Assembly: GCA_002197995.1 (NCBI GenBank)
Contig: NGZR01000006.1
Coordinates: forward strand, 62,001-126,000
DNA from: Gaeumannomyces sp. JS-464
Lineage: Eukaryota > Ascomycota > Sordariomycetes > Magnaporthales > Magnaporthaceae
Reading direction: 5' to 3'
DNA length: 64,000 nucleotides
This document shows positions 1-11,907 of the stretch, one piece after another. Position 1 is the stretch's first letter, and each line of letters begins with the position of its first letter. The notes under the pieces are model-generated. The model was not told the origin of the DNA and searched no databases. It was given only the letters and a program-made list of their open reading frames with translations. Position numbers and translations under genes: made by a program.

Positions 1-2
1 TC

Positions 3-767
3 GCCATCCACACAACGTCGGATCTCCTGAGCCAGTCCCTGCTGCATCTGGCCGCGAATCCCGAGGCCGTCGAGGCGGTGAGGCAGGAACTGCTCGAGGT
101 TTTGCCGGCCAACGGATGGAAGAAGACGGCGCTCGCGAACCTGAAGCTCCTCGACAGCGCCATCAAGGAGGCCAGAGGCTGAAGCCCATCTTGTCTGGTG
201 AGGCACCCCCTTGACCCCGCAAAGCCTTCCCCATAGCTTCTTCTGGTGTTTTCCCGTAGTCGTTTGGCCCCGCCTTCACCAGGTCGGCCATTCCGTTGCT
301 GACGAGAACCGCTTGAACGCAGCCAACATGATTCGCGAGGCGACCGAGGATACCACGCTCGAGGACGGCACTACGCTGTACAAGGGGAGCGCATGGCGTG
401 GACGCGTCTCCCCTCCGGGACCCCAAAGTTTACGAGAACCCGAACCAGTTCGACGCCTACCGCTTCTACGAGCGGCGCAAGCTGGCCGGCGGCGAGCACA
501 AGGCGCAGCTCGTGTCGCCCAACCCCGAGCACGTGACCTTTGGCTATGGCAAGTACATGTGCCCCGGCCGCTTCTTCGCCGCCAACGAAATCAAGCTGGC
601 GCTCTGCCACCTGCTGCTCAAGTACGACTGGAAGCTTGCCGACGGCACCACCTGGACCCCATTCACTTTGGCACGGACCCGATCGTCAATCCCGAAAGCA
701 AGCTCCTGTACGCCGGCGCAAGGAGGAGATCGACCTCGACTCGCTGGCCGTCGACAACGCCGAGTGA
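3..767 (+). pseudogene. Cytochrome P450, 3' part, frameshifted
   Basis: C-terminal half of a fungal microsomal-type cytochrome P450 (haem-thiolate monooxygenase); the 5' part lies outside the window. Visible are the I-helix end (TTSDLL), the K-helix region with E..R (EAQRLKP), a 125-bp GT-AG intron at 198-322, the PERF-like segment (NQFDAYRF), and an intact haem-binding loop [13 protein letters not shown] at about 537-575. Stop TGA at 765-767. The reading frame breaks near 173, twice within 388-402, near 659 and near 711. Each break is explained by loss of one C or G from a run or repeated base, and frame arithmetic across the exon fits exactly these single deletions. This is either a decayed gene or indel errors in the assembly. 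The sequence resembles P450s of terpenoid or secondary metabolism, but no subfamily or substrate can be assigned. Confidence 0.85.
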
Positions 768-2497
768 TTGGCCGGCGAGAGCGAGGCAGGCCATGGGGGC
801 GGCGGTTGGCCCGGTCCACGCCCACCGACATAACGTAACGACGAGCTGAATGGTGGCGTTTTTCCCCGAACGCATAATAGGTAGACAGCGGCATAGGGGC
901 ATGGAAGCGAGGAGAAGCGTTAGGGGATGGGTGCATCCTGGAGTTGCAAGATTGCTTCCGGTTGCGAATTTCGGTTGGGAGAGTTTTGTACCATTATCGT
1001 GCTTCCCCTTCAGGGGATGCACGCACGTCCACTGGTCGATATCGGCCGGTTTCGGAGCTGCATACTTTTTTCCCTTTGTTATCAGTTTTCCCCGTCCATG
1101 TTTTTTTTCTGTCCCCGCCCTGCATTTGAACGTGGGGATTGGGTGCGCCCGCACCGCTTTGGATAACTTTACCAGGTTGGGACCAAAGGGTCTGGGGATG
1201 GAAAAAAGAGAGAGAAAAAGGAGAAAAAAACATACAACACCGAGGATTCCCCAGTGGTCACCCACCTGAGTACTAGTTCGGCCCTCACTGGTTTGACTAG
1301 GGGAGAGCGGACGGGATCCCGTATATTCCAGTGGGTATGGTCGTATGTGCTAGTTTATCCAATGCGTCTGACTTATAGAGGATCTTCATCCCGTTGGTGC
1401 TTCCATTTGTATTTCCCTTAGTGCCGACCTAGGTATCTTGGGGGATATCACAGCTCGGGAAACTACCAGCCTGGCCCTCAGCCTTTATCCAGAGGTTCTC
1501 ATCTTGTTCATCACTCGTCCAATTTCGGTCGTTTGTGAGGAGGCTCGGCGCTTATGTCTAGCCTTAGCTGGGCTGGACTGAGCGGGATGGTCTTCTTTCC
1601 GACCAACAGGGTCTCCGCCCCGAGACCGTTCCTCACCGTGTCGTCAGGCCCCAAGCCGAACGCTGTGTGCATAATACCGTCCTCGTTCCTGGACGAGTAT
1701 TTGGTGTCGACTCTGACGACAAGCGATTCCTCACCAAGGAAGGGTCTATAAAGAGTAAGACCTCGCGGCGGCGAGCAGACATGCTTGCGGTTGCCTTGAT
1801 GGGGAAGGTTCGCGGGTGCTAGTAATGTACTGGCCCCAGGACCCATGCTGGTAGGAGGCCTTGCGCAACATGACATGTACGTCCAGGGGGAGGTTTTTCT
1901 CCCCTTTGGTACGCCGAGTTCTATCGAGGTCATGCAAACCACGGGAACCTGGTCTTTGTGGGCGAGCGGTATGGACATAGTTCTGGGAATCTTAATCATT
2001 GTCGAGGCTACAGGAGTGGATTGGATCAAGGGGCTGGCATATGAGCGGGGATAACTAAACCGGTTATCAAAGTTGCTTGTCCTGCTCAGCCCAATAGATA
2101 GGCATGACAGCATATGCAGCGCTTCGGGGCGTGACTTCGCCCCTGACGAGGCGTTCTAGCAATGCCGCCACATTGCCGATCTGCAAGTGTAGTTGACTGC
2201 GGCGCCTAGCTGCGCCCAGCTTCGCCGCATTGGATGCGAACAATTGTCCCTTAGTCCATCTACTCGGCCAATTTTCATTCACATAAACTCCTGCTCTTTT
2301 ATTCCTTGCCACTTTTCGTTTGAAACTAAATTCTCCTTTTGCTACCCATTTAGTATTTATCAGCTTGATATTGATCACTGGCATCATCTACTACCCGTCT
2401 ACCCCCATTCCGTGGATATCTACTTGCCCGGCCGTCTACCCAGGTACTTACAGGTATCTGCACTGACAGTCTACAGCGTTCACCAAGCGGGCGCGCA
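768..2497. other. Intergenic region with one doubtful ORF
   Basis: It contains the P450 3' flank and the NLR promoter. A 200-codon minus-strand ORF at 1511-2113 ends in a basic, NLS-like tail (PHKRPKLDE). It has no recognisable domain and ordinary non-coding codon choice, so I do not call it a gene. An ACCTAGGTA element lies near 1427. Confidence 0.5.
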
Positions 2498-5400
2498 ATG
2501 GAGCCTCTCTCAGCTCTCGGCGTGGCGGCGGCGGCCATACAATTCGTCCAATTCGCTGGCTCGCTGGTGTCCATGGGCAACGCCGTTTATCGGTCGGACG
2601 ACGGAAAACATGAATGGAGTCGCGAGCTTGAGAACATATACGGACGCCTGAGCAAGTTCAGCTCTCGACTGCAGCATGGTGCTGGCGAGCATGATGCGTC
2701 TCGTCAGCAGAGTGGCGGCTCCGACGCAGGGCCGGCAGACCAGCCTGACCCCAACGTCCAGGTCTTAGAGGAACTCGGGGCGGAGTGCCAAGATCTCTGC
2801 GCTCAGCTGCTGAGTGCTGTGGGAAAGCTCCGAGTGCAGCCGGGCAGCTCCTACAGAGCTCTCAAAACGTTCAAGGCTGTCCTCAGAGCCGTATGGGATC
2901 GGCAACGGATTGCTGATCTCGAGGAGCGACTCAATCGAGTTCAGAAAGTTATCTCGTTGCACTTCTGCCGAGTCCTTGCGTAGGTGACGCGCTCACGTTC
3001 TCTGATTTTCTGATTCCCTTCATGGACAAATCATAGACCTGACACGACGCTGGGCGTTAGTCAAAAGCAGGACAGTTTGCTCGACAAGGTCAATTGCCTG
3101 AGACAGGAGAGCCTCTCCCTGAAGGTAGACCAAGAAGCGACGCTGACTGGACTGAAGAATCTCCTGAAGGACCTGGAGCATACCAACTACATGATCTTGA
3201 AAAAGCTACGGGATTACGGGGTACTAGGCGACAGTAGCCCTGGTAACTCTGGTTTGCCCAAGATGGACGAGGGCTGCGATAACGCCCCAACTTCGCCGGC
3301 TCCCAACGCCCTAAACGGCATCACGACAGCCGAGGTCAATAAACTCGAAGAATGCATAGCCAGCCTATCTTTGACTCAAGACAGTCTGGAGACGATTGCG
3401 CAACAGCAGGAATTTCTTCGTAGCCTCAACTTCCCCTCGCGGCGCCGACGACACGATGCTATCCCTGTGGCCCACCAGAAGACCTTCCGCTGGATGCTTG
3501 ATGAGCGACGACCTTCCGATCTACAGTCTGGTCGCAGCGAGACAAACAAGGCGCCCCTCGGCGTTGACGACAATGAAGATCGGGCCGCGACTTGCTTCCC
3601 TACTTGGCTCAGACAAGGTGATGGAATCTTCGGGGTTTCAGGAAAGGCGGGCTCAGGCAAATCAACACTCATGAAATATATCGCCGACCAGGCCGACACC
3701 CGCAGCATACTGGAAGAATGGGCTGGGTCAAAGAAGCTGCTCATTGCGGCGCATTATTTTTGGAAGCTCCGGAACGGCAATGCAAAAGTCACGAAAGGGC
3801 TTACTGCAAACGCTGCTTTACGACGTTTTCTGAGCCTGCCCAGCCCAGATCCCAAACATTTGTCCAGAGCGATGGGAGAAGGCGACTCTCGGCGTTCCTC
3901 CACAGAGTAACGAAATGACCTGGACGACCAATGAGCTTTTGGCGGTACTGCGAGCTGTTGGCAAAGCATCGGACTGGGGCGTTCGGTATTGCCTTTTTAT
4001 CGACAGGGTGGACGAGTTCGAAGGAGATCACCTTGACCTCTGCCAACTGCTGACAGAGCTGTCGGAATCGCCCAACTGGAAACTTTGCCTCGCGAGCCGG
4101 CCCTGGAATGTCTTTAAAGACGCTTTCGACGCCGGTCCCACACGGAGGCTGTGCATCCACGATTTGACCCGGAACGATGTCAAATCTTACACCTATAGCA
4201 CCTTGCCGAGCATTCACGCTGGGGCAAACCGAGTCTCAAAGGATGGAAATAACCAGCTTGGTTGATCAAATCGTCGGCAAGGTCAAGGTGTTTTCCTATG
4301 GGTTTTTTTGGTAACAAGATCATTATGGAACGGCATGACCGCTGGGGATACCATCCAGGACCTGCAGCGCCGCCTTCTAGGGTTACCAACCGACCTCGAG
4401 CGCTTTTTCCGATTCATGCTTGATACCGTGGACCCCCTTTACAGCAACAAAATGGCGCAGACGCTGAGCATAGCCGTTAACGCCCGCCATCCGCTTCACT
4501 ATTTGAACTTCTGCATGCACGAATTTGCGTACGAGGACGAGGACTACGTCCTGACGGGCGCCGGATCAGAGCTTCTTTCCTCAAACCTGGAGTCAGTCCG
4601 CGACCAATGCCAACGCCAGATCAACGCGAGGTGCGGTGGCGTGCTCGAGGTCAACAAAACGAGCGTCGAATTTCTCCACCGAACCGCACGCGATTTCCTC
4701 GTCACGGGCGAGATACATGAATACCTAGCCGCTAAATGTGGCGGTGGTTTCCTCGTCGACGTCTCTACCCTTGCAACCAACGTCGGTCTCGTAAATCAGG
4801 GCTTCGCGCCGGTTGCGGCTGATCTTGATGCCAGGGATCTACTGGCCGACTGCGTGGACATTGCTGGTGCTGCGCTCGAGGAGTCTTCCGGGAAAGCAAT
4901 GACACTGCTGGATGTCCTCGAAGACGCTTACTCGACCCCGGGCACAGGCACGGAAAATGGCCGTTCTCTGCTCCTTCATGAAGATCTGCACACGGCTATT
5001 GGGATGCAGTCGTTGCCTGAGCCTCGTGACACGGGCACCCACAGGCTCCGCCGCGCGTTCCTAATGGGAGGGGTGTACAACTATGTGGCGCTGAAGTTGC
5101 AGGATAGCCCTGTGTACTTCAACGACGGCATCGCCCCCCCGCTTTCTAGAGTAACGGGCATCCGGGAGTGGAAAAAAGGGCACTGCCGCATCATTGCTCT
5201 ACTCCTTGGCGCCGGGCACGATCCTAATGACGGCGGCTACCTCGGTATCTCTCCGTGGACCCGGATGGCCACATATCTCTGCGCCTGGGGCCCGGACTTT
5301 GATGACGGCAAGAATTTCCATATGGCCCTCGAGAACTCCCTCATTTCGCTCTTCATCAAACATGGGGCTAGAGGGGACAAGTGGCTGGTCGTTCCGTCCT

Positions 5401-6011
5401 TTACACCTGGGCAAGGAACATGGGATAGCGAGGGCTTGAGCGAGCCGGAAATCGAGCGATACACCAGTCCTGCGGTGTGCTGCTTCTTGAAGATGCTCTT
5501 CTCCCACGACGACGCCTATCTCTCCTCACAGGCCGCCGTAGCGACGCTAGTAGACTTTTTTTCATACTACGAGACAATCGGAGGAGCTGCCGGCGAACGG
5601 CAGGAACACCCCACGCCAGCATCGGCAGCAGGAAGCAAGGACATGCGGGATCTCCTGGCCGTCCTTGAGGACAACCTCAATTTCCTCAGGGGGCTGAAGC
5701 CGGGCTCCAAGTCTAGAAGCCCGGTGCGCTTGAGGTTCTACGCGGTCGTGACACGCGTTGTCCTCGAGGCCGGCCTGCGGCAGGGCCAGCAACTGGATTC
5801 ACTGCTCCCCGCCATTCAGTCTGCGTTTCCAAAGTCGCTGAGCGATCCGCTGGTGTGGATGGTGACAGGACCGCAGGGCTCAAGGGGTGGGCGAGATGTT
5901 TGCTCGGCGGTTGGCGCTCTTCCTAACAAGAGCCGGCAGCTTTCCTCGATCGCCGACGAGGAAACGGGAGATTGCCAAGGCCGGAACAAGAGAATGAAGC
6001 TCGGGCACTAG
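2498..6011 (+). pseudogene. NACHT NTPase with DUF7791-like C-terminus (fungal NLR-like), disrupted
   Basis: STAND/NLR-like protein. In fungi, members of this group act in heterokaryon incompatibility and probably in innate-type recognition. Exon 1 is 2498-2979 and starts MEPLSALGVAAAAIQFVQFA, typical of the N-terminal domain of these proteins. Intron 2980-3036 (GTAGGT...TAG) keeps frame. Then come a helical linker, Walker A GVSGKAGSGKST (about 3631-3669), a Walker B-like CLFIDRVDEF (about 3991-4020; IDGLDEF is usual, so the Gly is replaced), the sensor-type CLASRPWNVF, and from 4308 an uninterrupted 567-codon C-terminus with the DUF7791-like helical block and ankyrin-like LLLGAGHDPN / LFIKHGARGD segments. 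Disruptions: one extra A near 3764, an in-frame TGA at 3831-3833, and single-base losses near 4204, 4222 and 4281. With those four indels allowed for, coding length is 1153 codons. Family assignment is firm; whether the gene is dead is not. Confidence 0.8.
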
Positions 6012-7080
6012 ACGGATAGGGGCACTGCGAAAGTACCGAGATTTATGTTTCTATAACTCTTTGCGTTCTGCTCCAAGACAAGAAGATTCCTCTACTTGAG
6101 AACGACTCGCATCAAAATTTATCGACACATTTTGCCGTGGAGAGAAGGAAACAACCAAACCCGCGTTGAGCAAGTCATGTAGTCAGTCACCCTTAAATGC
6201 AAGTTACGGACATCACACTGGTGTGTGTTTGTGCATGTTGCATGTTAGTACCTGATGAGCATTCAGGTGGCTGGAAAATAGCACCTAAGGATGGATCTCG
6301 GCCCTTTTTTCGGTCCGCTTTCCAAGTAAAGTGGTGTAGACCAAGTCAGGCATGATAAAAGTTAAATAAGGTAAAAGTAGACGATACACCATGCGGGCCA
6401 GGACGAATGATATATACCCCATCCATATCTGAGTAGAAGCACCGTTCAATGTTTGGCGTGCTGTGGTAGACTCCAGCTGTCAGGCAAGTGATGGCTTCCC
6501 AGCCTCGCGCGCGATGATACAATTTGCGTGCAGTCGCGCCGGGCGGTCCTGGCGGCCTTTCTGGGCCTTTTGTCATTCCTTGGAATAAAGCCGCGGTTCC
6601 CGCATCGCTCTCGGTCGGAATTTGGTTGCACAAGTCCAGTCACCGCTGGAAGGCGACCCAGCCAAATGCCTTTCTGAGGGCGGCTTCAAATCCCGTAGAG
6701 TGATGAGGAAGGAATTGCTTACTCATTTTTGGATGTAGGAAGGGTCCGGGCGGACCCGAACAACGGCCGACCAGCCCCAGAGCTCGAGAGAGCTGCCGTT
6801 TTTGTAATCCGCGTGCACATGCACGGTCGCGCGGGATTTGTTGGTGTTTAAACTCGCGATATCGCCCGCTCTCTGGGCAATCACGGCTGGCGGTGGACTG
6901 TACCTGGTCAAATTTGAAAAGCCCAACAGCAGAGGTCCGGTGAATCAGTATTAGTCGCGATCGAGTATTTAGGCGCCCTGCCCCTCGAGCTTCGGTTTGT
7001 CTGTGCTGTGCCGTGATCATCATGACCTCGTCACTCCTACTCTTCCGTGCTTAACCCAAACAAAACCAGCGTTTTCTGAT
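6012..7080. other. Intergenic, no gene seen
   Basis: AT-richer spacer between the NLR-like gene and the DUF1348 gene. Only short unsupported minus-strand ORFs are present. A TATTTA element near 6966 lies about 115 bp before the next ATG. Confidence 0.6.
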
Positions 7081-7750
7081 ATGCGCCTTTCTACCCTCGT
7101 AGTAGCCTTCCTACCCCTTTTCGGAGCAATGGCAGACGAATCGAGGCCACCCGTACCCCCTTTCACCCTAGAAACTGCCAAGATCAAGGTCAAGGCAGCG
7201 CAGGATGCGTGGAACACAAGGTACGATGCCGCCCCTTGCAGTTGGGTAACAGCTCTCCTCAGACTAACAATGGCTTCAACAGGAACCCGCAGCTTGTCAA
7301 GATGGCGTACACGCCCGACTCTGTCTGGCGGAACCGGGGCACGTTTCTCAGGGGAAGAGACGAAATAGACGCGTTCCTCACGGACAAGTGGGCCGTGGAG
7401 GACGGCTATCGACTACGAAAGGAGCTGTTTGCCTTTACCGAGAACAAGGTTCGCCACCAACCCAGGTACCAATCAAGGCGGCCCTCTGGCCGTAGCCCTC
7501 AGAGCGCGTTGTACTGACGGGTCCTCCCACCCCATCTCTCTAGATCGCCGTCCAGTTCTGGTACGAGTGGCACGACAAGGAAGGACAGTGGTGGAGGACC
7601 TACGGTCTGGAGGACTGGACCTTTGCCGACAATGGCTTGATGCGTAAGCGACAGATGAGCGGCAACGATGTCAAGATTGCCGACGAGGAGCGTTGGTTCA
7701 AGGACGGCGTCGACGTGAACACGGTCGACATCAGCGAGCAGCACTGGTAG
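7081..7750 (+). CDS. DUF1348 / NTF2-like (SnoaL fold) protein with N-terminal signal-like segment
   Basis: Three exons: 7081-7220, 7283-7448 and 7544-7750, giving 170 residues. Introns 7221-7282 (branch site GACTAAC) and 7449-7543 have GT-AG ends and preserve frame. The body matches the DUF1348 family throughout: PPVPPFTLETA, YTPDSVWRNRGTF, RDEIDAFLTDKW, FWYEWHD, EDWTFADNGLMRKR. These proteins adopt a cone-shaped NTF2/SnoaL fold; their biochemical role is largely unknown. Oddly, the first ATG adds a hydrophobic MRLSTLVVAFLPLFGAMA segment resembling a secretion signal, whereas most relatives start at or near the second Met (codon 17, ATG at 7129). Both starts are possible. The gene is intact, unlike its upstream neighbours. 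Confidence 0.85.
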
Positions 7751-9975
7751 AGGCTGTAGGGGTTAACAAGCTAGTAGACAGCGGATGTCACGGTAGTCGA
7801 AGTTTAGCGATGCTCGGTCATCGATTGCCAAGTATGCAAGAGCAGGCGCCTCGCTTGCCAGGGCGGCCTTTTTCTGAGAACAGACTATCACCTTCCGAGG
7901 CGAAGAAGACGGTCTTGACGGTCCCCATGTCACCGGATGCCCCTGATGCTAGCTAGAACACGCAAGAGGCAATTCGAGAGCTCAGCTGCAGCAGGCACCG
8001 GTCCCTGGGATTGGGCCAGGCGGATGTTATGGTGGTGAAAGTGCATGGCCTCGAGAGCCCCGGGTCTGGCAGGTTGCGACCCTTTTATCTCCTTTGCTAG
8101 CCCGATCGTTTGGTCCAGGTCGCTTGCAATAGACCATCTAGACCGTCGGCGCTCGACAACTTGCCAGCTTAGGCACAAGGTTGCAATCCCCACCATCCCC
8201 AAAGCGCCGAACACGGCAGGTGACTTTGATGGTGTCGGCTCGGTGGTGCTCGGTGGTGCCTGTGGTGTCTCGATGCCCAAGAAATTGCCTCGGGGGCCAC
8301 TCAGGTCCCGTGCTCGCTGTCTGCCGCAGCACGGACTCCGAAAGGGGCGCGTCTCTGCGTCATTTGGCTTGCTCTATTGGCTTGTGATGGGGGTCTGCCC
8401 AATGAAAAAATCTCCGTGAGCGGTGGGTTTCCGCTGGGCGTGCCTGTGCGCCTGCCTAGCGCCTGCGAAGGCCTGTGGTCAAGGCGTTTCTGCGTCTGAG
8501 GAGCATGGAATTGTGGTGGCTCGTCAGCACACGAGCATGGCATTTGCTTTTTGTTTCTCATCCTTTCAGGTCCGCATTTCGGCCAAATCCCATCTCAACC
8601 TTTTTCACCAATGCACTAGACAGTCCGGCCGAGCGAGGCCACCTCCAAAGTCGTGCCGTCTCACTGGGACCTGCAGTATTCTGTCTCTCGGCTGAAGTTC
8701 CAGATCGGGGGCCGGCAAACATGGATAGAGAGGACATGCGTAACGACGACATCGGCACCGGCACTTTGGTCGATCTGCCTTTGAACTGCCAGGACCAAAT
8801 GGCCCGGGGAGGGGAGCGGGGAGGGGAGCAGGGAGGCGTGGGAGGGTCCCAAAACGGAAAGCCGCGCACAAGCTACGGAAAACTCTAGGTCTCGATCGCG
8901 CTACTCGGGACTCGACAATAGCGTGCGGAGGGGCCGGCCAGGGGGACCTGCCAGCCAGGGGACTCACTGTTGACTCGACACCCGATGGCACGCAGATTGG
9001 CCCGACGCCCTTCAGAGTCAATGCCAGCCCATGGCAGGCAGGGAGCCTCTCTCCGCCAGTCTGCCTCTGTGACTCTGTGCCTCTCTTCCTCGGGCGGCAG
9101 TAGCATGAGTGTGCTACCTGATCCCCCATCTCTCTCATCATTTTCCACCTTTATGCCTGTCTTGGAACCCCACGCCTGTCTTTCTCCCTTCCGACTCCCC
9201 TCCTTACCGGCCGGCCGAACAACGCCTCCGCTTCAGCTGCCCAGCCCTCGCCACTAATGTCTCGCGGGCAGTCTCGCGGGCCTTTTCTCCTTGGGGCTAG
9301 CGGGCTCTAGCTTACGAGCCGCAGCTTGCTTCTTGCCCCCGTCTTGCTCCCGTCTTGCCCAACCAGCTCCGTCACTGCCCCGCCACTTGCCGTGCGCCGA
9401 AGAAGCAAAGACTTGACTATTGCAAAGGACTCGCAGGCTAGCACTCTTGAGCAGAGGGGAGCGAGGGCGATGATGCTGCAGCTAGGCAATGCCAGTGGCA
9501 ACCTCGGGCTGCGACGGTGACACAGCCGGGGTCTTGACGCAGCTTAGCTTGGCTAGATAGTGAGGTGGGAGGCAGAAGAAGGAAGAAGGCACAAATGCCA
9601 CGACTTGCTGCGCAAGCGTCTGGTCTAACGCCGGCCTGGCCATCGGAAGCGGTCCCTTCAGCTCCCACGCCCGACCTCATGCGTCTCGAAGGGCAGGAGG
9701 AGTCCGGGCCTTATTTCAACTCACCATCACCCCCCTTCCCTTCTCCAACGACACCGGTGACCACGCGAGATCGCCACGTTTGCCTCGTGCCAATCACGCT
9801 CGTTATACTGTAAATATCAACGTAAAAGCCCCCAGCTCACTTGGGGAAGAGTGGCGAGGGCTCACTCCGCCACAGATCTACTTGATAGTCCAAAGACCGC
9901 CTCTTCATTTCCTGCGACTATTATTTTCAAGCCGATCTCCCTCCCACGCTGTTATCTAGCGGAGCTTCCAGAAGA
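7751..9975. other. Intergenic, 2.2 kb without a recognisable gene
   Basis: Many overlapping ORFs of 60-180 codons occur on both strands, but none shows a conserved motif, a spliced continuation or consistent codon bias. G-rich runs (GGGGAGGGG type) at about 8810-8850 explain some of them. The last 200-300 bp are presumably the RGS-gene promoter and leader. Confidence 0.5.
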
Positions 9976-11533
9976 ATGGGTCTCCTCCCACTCAACTATC
10001 GCCGGCCGCAGCCTGTCCCCAAGGAGGACAAACGGCCGGTCAGCCGTTCAACCATTGAGACGGAAATCACGCTGGGCGAAGATGCGAAGGCAGGAAGCTC
10101 CATCAAGTCTGGCCAGTCGGGACAAAGCGCGGGTATCCCGCCGGCTCTATCCTTTGATAGGATCATGGATGGAGGTACATGTCCGGTGAGTTGGCCGCTC
10201 AGCATGGGGAAGATACCCAATGGATTTTTACTAACCTCAATGGGCATACCTTTGGGGAATAGCCCTGCACTGTCCGTGACTTCATGAACTACTTGATCTA
10301 CATCGAGTGAGCGGCGGAGAATCTGCCGTTCTTCCTGTGGTACCGCGACTACTCGGCCCCCTTCGCAGCGGCCCCGGCGGCCAATAAGGCCCTGGCGCCC
10401 GAGTGGACGCAGGCCAAGGCCGACGAGGTCGCCCAGCGGCTGCAGAAGGAGCACAGGGAGAAGATGCGGCGCGAGCCCGAGGCCGTCAAGCAGCCGCTCA
10501 AGGGCACCAACTTTGACAAGAGCGCCAGCGGGCCCGGAGCCGGGGTCGACGGCCAGAAGAAGGTGCCGGACTGGGGGACTCCCAACCCCGGCGCCGACGC
10601 TCAGTCGACCATGGCCGCGTCCCAAGCGTCAAGCTACAAGGCGCAGGCCAAAGAAGCATTTGACCAGGCTGGTGCAAAGCAACCCTGTAAGCCTTGGTGC
10701 TCTTCCCTACGACTACCTGCCTAGGCACCTAGGTACTAGGTACATACGCTGACCACACCACCCGCGCAGTCACGATCCAGCCATTCCGCGAGGAGGTGGA
10801 GCGCGTGGTCGCGACGTACGTGGCCGACGACTCGCTGCGGCAGCTGAACTTGTCGTCGCGCGAGCGCGACACGCTGATGCAGGCGCTGGCGGCCACGACG
10901 CACCCGTCGGCCTTTGCCGCCGTCGTGCGCACCGTCGAGTGGTCGCTGCGGCGCCAGGCCCACCCAAACTTCATCCGCTGGTCCATTTGCAACGGCAACC
11001 CGACGCGCGTCGCCTTCGCGCGCGGGCTGGGCGCCTCCCTGGTCGCCGCCGGGGTCGCCGTCGCCGTCGTCCTGGCCCTGTCCCGCGCCGGCAGGGGGTG
11101 GCGCGCCATGGCCGCCATCGCCCTCGCGCTGGGCGTCTCGACCCTGGTGGCGGCCTACAAGGGCATGTGCGTCGTGCTGCACGGCATGCACCACCGGCAC
11201 GTGCGGCCGTGGGAGCTGTTCGAGACGGACGACGGCGACGTCGAGGGCGGCGAGGGGGAGGGGGAGGGGGAGGAGGAGGGGCCGCGGAACCGCAGCCAGC
11301 GCTCGTTCGACTCGTTCGGCAGCGCAAACAGCTACGAGGACGAGCCCTGGGTCGTCAAGTACCAGAGGCGCAACGTCGTGCGCAAGATCTTTGACCGCGA
11401 GGTCTGGATCCAGGAGCCCGCGCTGCGCCAGGTCCAGGACACCATCTTTGCCCAGGCCATGCTCGCCGCCGTGCTCGTTGCCGGCCTCACCACGGCCGTC
11501 TTTATCGTCGTCCCGAGCGGGAACTTGTTCTGA
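9976..11533 (+). CDS. Transmembrane RGS-domain protein (Rax1-like), in-frame TGA in the RGS domain
   Basis: Regulator of G-protein signalling; RGS domains speed up GTP hydrolysis by G-alpha subunits. Exons 9976-10185, 10263-10686 and 10770-11533; introns 10186-10262 (CTAAC branch) and 10687-10769 keep phase; total 466 codons. It starts with the conserved fungal MGLLPLNYRRPQP. The RGS fold begins at CTVRDFMNYLIYIE and runs through AAENLPFFLWYRDY to FREEVERVVATYV...LNLSS and HPNFIRWSICNGNPTR. Three hydrophobic segments follow (about LGASLVAAGVAVAVVLAL, AAIALALGVSTLVAAYKG, MLAAVLVAGLTTAVFIVV), separated by an acidic GEGEGEEEG stretch. RGS plus C-terminal membrane spans is the arrangement of yeast Rax1. 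A TGA at 10308-10310 falls inside the first RGS helix, immediately before AAENL, where relatives mostly carry His. No alternative splice rescues it. The rest is uninterrupted, so a base error or a very recent null allele is likely. Confidence 0.85.
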
Positions 11534-11641
11534 TATGACGTGGATGAATGAATGGGAAAGTCAGGGGCACATGCCGTCTTGGAGTGATGGATTAGGGTCA
11601 TTGTGTCATTTATGGTGATTATTTCCCCGATATCCCTTTCC

Positions 11642-11718
11642 TTTTTTTTTTTTTTTCTTTTCTTTTCTTTTCTTTTCTTTTCTTTTCTTTTCTTTTCTTT
11701 TCTTTTCTTTTCTTTTTC
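11642..11718. repeat. T run plus (TTTTC)n microsatellite
   Basis: A 15-base T run is followed by about 12 tandem TTTTC units with cytosines every 5 bases from 11657 to 11712. It is a pure pyrimidine strand about 110 bp downstream of the RGS stop codon. Confidence 0.95.
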
Positions 11719-11876
11719 TGTCTACGTCTTTTGATATCTGTTTCAGACGCTTATTTCCACCCTTTCACCCTTTGCCCCTGGCTCTGCTCTTCCGCCTATT
11801 TCTCTTCATAACCATCACTGAAAGACACCATGTATGACCGTTTTGCACGTTTACGAACTTGTGGGAGCATTGTGCC

Positions 11877-11905
<29 letters not shown>
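11877..11905. repeat. 29-base poly(A) tract
   Basis: Uninterrupted A run on the plus strand between two convergent genes. It ends in AATAAGC. No target-site duplication or element body was recognised next to it. Confidence 0.95.

Positions 11906-11907
<2 letters not shown>

Noticed and set aside
1511..2113. 200-codon minus-strand ORF with basic tail
   Set aside because: Only the NLS-like PHKRPKLDE stands out; two other frames are similarly open and no family is recognised.
3744..3910. A separate short gene in the frame after Walker A
   Set aside because: The third frame restores the expected NLR sequence (GTAMQKSRKGLLQTLLYDVF), so the open stretch is a frameshift artefact.
10308..10310. Splice donor GTGAGC overlapping the RGS stop codon
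   Set aside because: Removing the following bases would delete the conserved AAENLPFFLWYRDY helix, and no in-phase acceptor keeps it.
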